Below the pieces are notes generated by a model, which had not been told where the DNA came from, did no database searches, and was given only the letters and a program-made list of their open reading frames with translations. A program made the position numbers and the translations under genes. A stretch of 64,000 nucleotides of DNA from Halichondria panicea (taxonomy: Eukaryota > Porifera > Demospongiae > Suberitida > Halichondriidae), in assembly GCF_963675165.1 (NCBI RefSeq), contig NC_087388.1, positions 1,652,800 to 1,716,799 on the forward strand, given 5' to 3'. Below, one piece after another: positions 59,350 to 64,000 of the stretch (positions within the stretch are counted from its first letter, which is position 1; each line of letters begins with the position of its first letter).

Positions 59350-62300
59350 ATGGCTGATGACAGCCAGTCATGTGATACTCCCCTACACACTGCTGCAAGC
59401 CGTGGGGACTTAGATGAGGTCAGAAAGCTGTTGAAAACAAAGCAATATGAAGTGGACGTCAGAAACTCACACAACCAAACATCTCTTCATCTCGCATGTG
59501 CTAATGGTCATCTTGCTACGGTTTGGACACTAGCCAATGACTTTGGTGCTGACATAGGAGCTATTGATAATGACAGAAATACACCATTGCTCTTTGCTGC
59601 CAAGAACAGAGATGTACAAATAATTATCATGCTGGTTCTATTATCACTGTGTGGTAGACGACTTTCCAACGGAGATACAAAGCCATGTTACTTTAGTAAT
59701 CAATTGCAAATTGATTCTAATGAAGTTAAAATCTTTGAGGATGTCCTCTTTGAGTATTACAATAGCTCTGAACCTATAACTCTACAGTTAAACAATATAT
59801 TTTTATATTATAACGAAATCAAAGATCACAATAATGTAGGCTTCTTTGCATTGCTTGTAGCTGCATCACTTGGTCTCAAAGACTTGATTAATCGGTTAGT
59901 TACAGAAAAAAAAGCAGACATCAATGAAAAGGGCTTCTGTGGATTGTCTGTTCTCCACTGTGCCTGTTTTGGAGGACATGTTTTGCTCTTAGAAACTCTT
60001 ATTTCAGAATATGGTATTGACCCTTTGGTAAAAGATAAAATTGGGCACTCACTTTTGCATTATGCTGTAGCAGGGGAGGGAGCTCCCTATTCATGCCAAG
60101 GTGGTCATATAGAACTGATAGACAAACTGGTAATGGAATATGGACTCAATCTCGAAGATACAGACGATGAAGGTAACACACCTTTACATACTGCAGCCAT
60201 GAGAGGACACGTTGAAACAATGAGACACATGATTAGTAAGCACAGTGCTGATATTGATTGCACTAATAATCAGAATGCTACACCATTGATGCTAGCTATG
60301 CTGAATGGTCATGTGAATGTTTTGGATGTGTTAGTTAAAGCATTTAACAGCAGTCATCACGTTCGAGGATACCATGGTTTTACTCTCCTTCACCAAGTAT
60401 GCCATGGTGGCCATATAGAACTGGTAGACAAACTGATAATAGAATATGGCCTCAATCTCAAAGATAGAGACGATAAAGGTAACACACCTCTACATATTGC
60501 AGCCAAGTTTGGACATGTTGAAGTAGTGAGACACCTGATCATTAAGCACAGTGCTGATATTGATTGCACTAATAAAAAGAACAATACACCATTGATGCTA
60601 GCTGTGCTGAATGGTCATGTGAATGTTTTGGATGCATTATTTAAAGAATTCAGCAGCAGTTGTCACGTCCAAACATACAAAGGCCGTACTCTACTTCACC
60701 AATCATGCAGATATGGCCATATACAAGTGATAGACAAGCTGATTATGGAATATGGCCTCAATCTCAGAGAGGAAGATGATAGTGGAAACACACCTCTACA
60801 TATTGCAGCCATGTTTGGACATGTTGAAGCAGTGAGACACCTGATTAGTAAACACAGGGCTGATGTTGATTGCACAAACAAAAAGAACAATACTCCATTG
60901 ATGCTAGCTGTGCGGAATGGTCATGTGACTGTTTTGGATGCCTTAGTCATAGAATTTAACAGCATTTGTCATATCCGAGGATACAAAGGTCGTGCTCTTC
61001 TTCACCAAGCATGCAACGGTGGCCACATAGAACTGATTGACAAACTGGTGATGGAACATAGCCTCGATCTTGGAGACAGAAATGAGAATGGAAATACACC
61101 TCTACATATTGCAGTCATGTTTGGACATGTTGAAACAGTGAGACACTTGATCAATAAACACAGCGCTAATGTTGATTGCACTAACAAGGACAACAATACA
61201 CCATTGATGCTGGCTGCACTGAGGGGTCATACGCATGTTTTGGATGTATTAGTCAAAGAATTCAACAGCCGTTGTCATGTTCGAGATAGCAATGGTTATA
61301 CTCTCCTTCACTATGCATGCCAGGGTGATCATGTAGAACTGATAGATAAACTGGTGTTGGAATATAGCCTCGATCCTGGAGATAGAGATAATGATGGAGA
61401 CACACCTCTACATATTGCAGCCATGTTCGGACACGTCGAAGCAGCGAGACACCTGATCAGTAAGCACAGTGCTGATATCGATTGTACTAATAATGACAAC
61501 AATACTCCATTGATGCTAGCTGTCCTGAATGGTCATACTTCTGTTTTGGATGTATTAGTCAGAGAATTCAACTGCAGTCCCCATATCCGAGGATTGAACG
61601 ATTTTACTCTCCTTCACTTTGCATGCCATTATGACCACATAGAACTAATAGAAAAACTGGTTGTAGAATGTGGCCTCAATCTCAAAGATAGAGATAATGG
61701 TGGAAACACACCTCTACATATTGCAGTCATGTTTGGACATGTTGAAACAGTGAGACACTTGATCAATAAACACAACGCTAATGTTGATTGCACTAACAAG
61801 GACAACAATACACCATTGATGCTGGCTGCACTGAGGGGTCATACGCATGTTTTGGATGTATTAGTCAAAGAATTCAACAGCCGTTGTCATGTTCGAGATA
61901 GCAATGGTTATACTCTCCTTCACTATGCATGCCAGGGTGATCATATAGAACTGATAGATAAACTGGTGTTGGAATATAGCCTCGATCCTGGAGATAGAGA
62001 TAATGATGGAGACACACCTCTACATATTGCAGCCATGTTCGGACACGTTGAAGCAGTGAGACACCTGATCAGTAAGCACAGTGCTGATATCGATTGTACT
62101 AATAATGACAACAATACTCCATTGATGCTAGCTGTCCTGAATGGTCATACTTCTGTTTTGGATGTATTAGTCAGAGAATTCAACAGCAGTCCCCATATCC
62201 GAGGATTGAACGATTTTACTCTCCTTCACTTTGCATGCCATTATGACCACATAGAACTAATAGAAAAACTGGTTGTAGAAGGTGGCCTCAATCTCGAAGA

Positions 62301-64000
62301 TAGAGATAATGATGGAAACACACCTCTACATATTGCAGCCATGTACGGACATGTTGAAACAGTGAAACACCTGACCAGTAGGCACAATGCTGATGTTGAA
62401 TGCACTAATAATCAGAAAGCTACTCCATTGATGCTAGCTGTGTTGAATAGTCATATTCCTGTTTTGAATGTGTTAGTCAAAGAATTCAACAGCAGGCCCC
62501 ATGTTCGAGGTTTCAATGGTTATACTCTCCTTCACTATGCATGCCATTGTCACCACATAGAACTGATAGACAAACTGGTTGTGGAATATGGCCTTGATCT
62601 CAGAGATAGAGATGATGATGGAAACACACCTCTACATATTGCAATCATGTTCGGACATGTTAAAACAGTGAGACACCTGATCAGTAAGCACAATGCTGAT
62701 ATAGAATGTACTAATAACCAGAAGTCTACTCCATTGATGTTAGCTGTGCTGAATGGTCGTACTCCTGTTCTGGATGTATTAGTCAAAAAATTCAGCAGCA
62801 GTCTTCCTGTCCGAGGATTGAACGATTTTACTCTCTTTCACTATGCATGCCATTATGGCAACATTGAACTAATAGACAAACTCGTGATGGAATATGGCCT
62901 TGATCTCAGAGATAATGATGGAAACACACCTCTACATATCGCAATCATGTTCGGACATGTTGAAGTAGTGAAACACCTGATCAGTAAGCACAATGCTGAT
63001 ATTGAGTGCACTAATAATCAGAAGTCTACTCCATTGATGTTAGCTGTGCTGAATGGTCATACTCCTGTTTTGGATGTATTAGTCAAAGGATTCAGCAGCA
63101 GTCACCGTGTCCGAGGATTGAACAATTTTACTCTCTTTCACTATGCATGCCATTATGGCCACATAGAACTGATAGACAAACTGGTTGTGGAATATAGCCT
63201 TGATTCCACAGATAGAGATAATGATGGAAACACACCTCTACATATTGCAGCCATGTACGGACATGTTGAAGTAGTGAGACACCTGATCAGTAAGCACAGT
63301 GTTGATTTTGAATGCACTAATAATCAGAAGTCTACTCCATTGATGATAGCTGTGCAGAATGGTCATATTCCCATTTTGGATGTGTTAGTCAAACAATTCA
63401 CCAGCAGTCCTCATGTCCGAGGATTGAACAATTATACTCTCCTTCACTATGCATGTGATTATGGCCACATAGAACTATTAGACAGACTGGTTGTGGAATA
63501 TGGTCTTGATCTCACTGATAGAGATGATGATGGAAACACACCTCTACATATTGCAGCTATGTTCGGACGTGTTGAAGTAATGAAACACCTGATCAGTAAA
63601 CACAGTGCTGATATTTATTGCACTAATAAAGATAACAACACTCCATTGATGCTGGCTGTGCGGAATAATCATGTGAATGTTTTGGATACCTTAGTCGCAG
63701 AATTCAACAGCAGTTTTCTTGTCCGAGGATATAATAGTCGTACTCTCCTGCACCAGGCCTGCAAATATGGCCATATAGAACTGATAGACAAACTGGTGGT
63801 GGAGTATAACCACAATCTTGCAGATAGAGATGATGATGGAAGCACACCTCTACATATTGCAGCATTGTACGGACTTGTTGAAACAGTGAGACACCTTATC
63901 AGTAAGCACAGTGCTGATATTGATTGCACTAATAATCAGAATTCTACTCCATTGATAATAGCTGTGCAGAATGGTCATATTCCTATTTTGGATGTGTTAG
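59350..64000 (+). CDS. Gene C: giant ankyrin protein, 5' part (runs off the window)
   Basis: The frame is open for 1550 codons from the ATG to the window end and stays in register. The N-terminus (MADDSQSCDTPLHTAA) matches genes A and B, followed by three ankyrins, a linker of the same type (KIFEDVLFEYYN) and about 13 three-ankyrin modules starting near 60102. Modules are diverged as in gene A, and several are closest to particular A modules: the LPVRGLNDFTLF module at about 62805 matches A at about 8360, and HQSCRYGHIQVIDKL at 60700 matches A at 7180. A two-module block is duplicated at 61190/61802. By analogy the missing 3' part should carry ROC, COR and Death domains; that is inference. 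Confidence 0.8.
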   Translation, partial: MADDSQSCDTPLHTAASRGDLDEVRKLLKTKQYEVDVRNSHNQTSLHLACANGHLATVWTLANDFGADIGAIDNDRNTPLLFAAKNRDVQIIIMLVLLSLCGRRLSNGDTKPCYFSNQLQIDSNEVKIFEDVLFEYYNSSEPITLQLNNIFLYYNEIKDHNNVGFFALLVAASLGLKDLINRLVTEKKADINEKGFCGLSVLHCACFGGHVLLLETLISEYGIDPLVKDKIGHSLLHYAVAGEGAPYSCQGGHIELIDKLVMEYGLNLEDTDDEGNTPLHTAAMRGHVETMRHMISKHSADIDCTNNQNATPLMLAMLNGHVNVLDVLVKAFNSSHHVRGYHGFTLLHQVCHGGHIELVDKLIIEYGLNLKDRDDKGNTPLHIAAKFGHVEVVRHLIIKHSADIDCTNKKNNTPLMLAVLNGHVNVLDALFKEFSSSCHVQTYKGRTLLHQSCRYGHIQVIDKLIMEYGLNLREEDDSGNTPLHIAAMFGHVEAVRHLISKHRADVDCTNKKNNTPLMLAVRNGHVTVLDALVIEFNSICHIRGYKGRALLHQACNGGHIELIDKLVMEHSLDLGDRNENGNTPLHIAVMFGHVETVRHLINKHSANVDCTNKDNNTPLMLAALRGHTHVLDVLVKEFNSRCHVRDSNGYTLLHYACQGDHVELIDKLVLEYSLDPGDRDNDGDTPLHIAAMFGHVEAARHLISKHSADIDCTNNDNNTPLMLAVLNGHTSVLDVLVREFNCSPHIRGLNDFTLLHFACHYDHIELIEKLVVECGLNLKDRDNGGNTPLHIAVMFGHVETVRHLINKHNANVDCTNKDNNTPLMLAALRGHTHVLDVLVKEFNSRCHVRDSNGYTLLHYACQGDHIELIDKLVLEYSLDPGDRDNDGDTPLHIAAMFGHVEAVRHLISKHSADIDCTNNDNNTPLMLAVLNGHTSVLDVLVREFNSSPHIRGLNDFTLLHFACHYDHIELIEKLVVEGGLNLEDRDNDGNTPLHIAAMYGHVETVKHLTSRHNADVECTNNQKATPLMLAVLNSHIPVLNVLVKEFNSRPHVRGFNGYTLLHYACHCHHIELIDKLVVEYGLDLRDRDDDGNTPLHIAIMFGHVKTVRHLISKHNADIECTNNQKSTPLMLAVLNGRTPVLDVLVKKFSSSLPVRGLNDFTLFHYACHYGNIELIDKLVMEYGLDLRDNDGNTPLHIAIMFGHVEVVKHLISKHNADIECTNNQKSTPLMLAVLNGHTPVLDVLVKGFSSSHRVRGLNNFTLFHYACHYGHIELIDKLVVEYSLDSTDRDNDGNTPLHIAAMYGHVEVVRHLISKHSVDFECTNNQKSTPLMIAVQNGHIPILDVLVKQFTSSPHVRGLNNYTLLHYACDYGHIELLDRLVVEYGLDLTDRDDDGNTPLHIAAMFGRVEVMKHLISKHSADIYCTNKDNNTPLMLAVRNNHVNVLDTLVAEFNSSFLVRGYNSRTLLHQACKYGHIELIDKLVVEYNHNLADRDDDGSTPLHIAALYGLVETVRHLISKHSADIDCTNNQNSTPLIIAVQNGHIPILDVL
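61190..62220 (+). repeat. 612-bp duplicated two-module block in gene C
   Basis: The stretch from about 61190 (NKDNNTPLMLAALRGHTHV) through the LNDFTLLHFACHYDH module is repeated 612 bp downstream with few changes, so six ankyrin repeats were copied as one unit. Confidence 0.85.

Noticed and set aside
1..64000. Bacterial or viral origin of the window.
   Set aside because: GT-AG introns, Death domains, LINE and Gypsy elements and long noncoding spacers indicate an animal nuclear genome. Ankyrin-rich bacterial genes would not have the split Death exons.
1..64000. tRNA, rRNA or other structured RNA genes.
   Set aside because: I saw no tRNA-like box A/box B pair or rRNA segment by eye. A covariance-model search would be needed to exclude small RNAs.

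Overview
The window looks like nuclear DNA of an animal. It is AT-rich, has short GT-AG introns (61-95 bp), intronless exons over 13 kb long, Death domains, Gypsy and LINE retrotransposons and many small TIR elements. A sponge resembling Amphimedon is my best guess, because giant ankyrin/Death proteins in compact AT-rich DNA fit that group. This is inference, not proof.

Layout. Three paralogous genes lie head to tail on the + strand: gene A (648-14331), gene B (28288-42587) and gene C (59350 to beyond the window end). A and B each encode a protein of about 4500-4700 residues: roughly 105-115 ankyrin repeats, a ROC GTPase, a COR region and two Death domains. The ankyrins, ROC and COR sit in one uninterrupted exon; each Death domain has its own small exon bounded by phase-1 introns. 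The ankyrin part is built from 102-residue (306-bp) modules of three ankyrin repeats each: 34 in A, 36 in B, about 13 visible in C. In B, 35 successive modules keep an exact 306-bp register and are nearly identical; in A they are diverged.

Spacers. After A (14.4-28.2 kb) and after B (42.7-56 kb) lies a duplicated spacer. It holds, in order: three decayed copies of the COR-to-Death 3' end without ankyrins, a decayed second-Death exon, a frameshifted minus-strand RZ-type zinc-finger gene (ZNFX1/RNF213 type), a long stretch without recognisable genes, and a degenerate minus-strand Gypsy element. Private insertions and deletions separate the two spacers: a LINE in the A spacer with its empty site in the B spacer, several TIR elements and a foldback element in the B spacer, and a roughly 2-kb segment present only in the A spacer. 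By hand count the spacers differ by about 2% where the functional last exons differ by about 8.5%.

Likely role (inference). Ankyrin solenoid, GTPase switch and Death domains together resemble animal ROCO/DAPK-type and NLR-like signalling proteins: a large binding surface, a nucleotide switch and a Death-fold output. Differences between modules concentrate at the ankyrin positions that normally contact partners. I propose a family of giant intracellular receptors or scaffolds whose binding surface is renewed by module turnover. Ligand and pathway cannot be read from the DNA.
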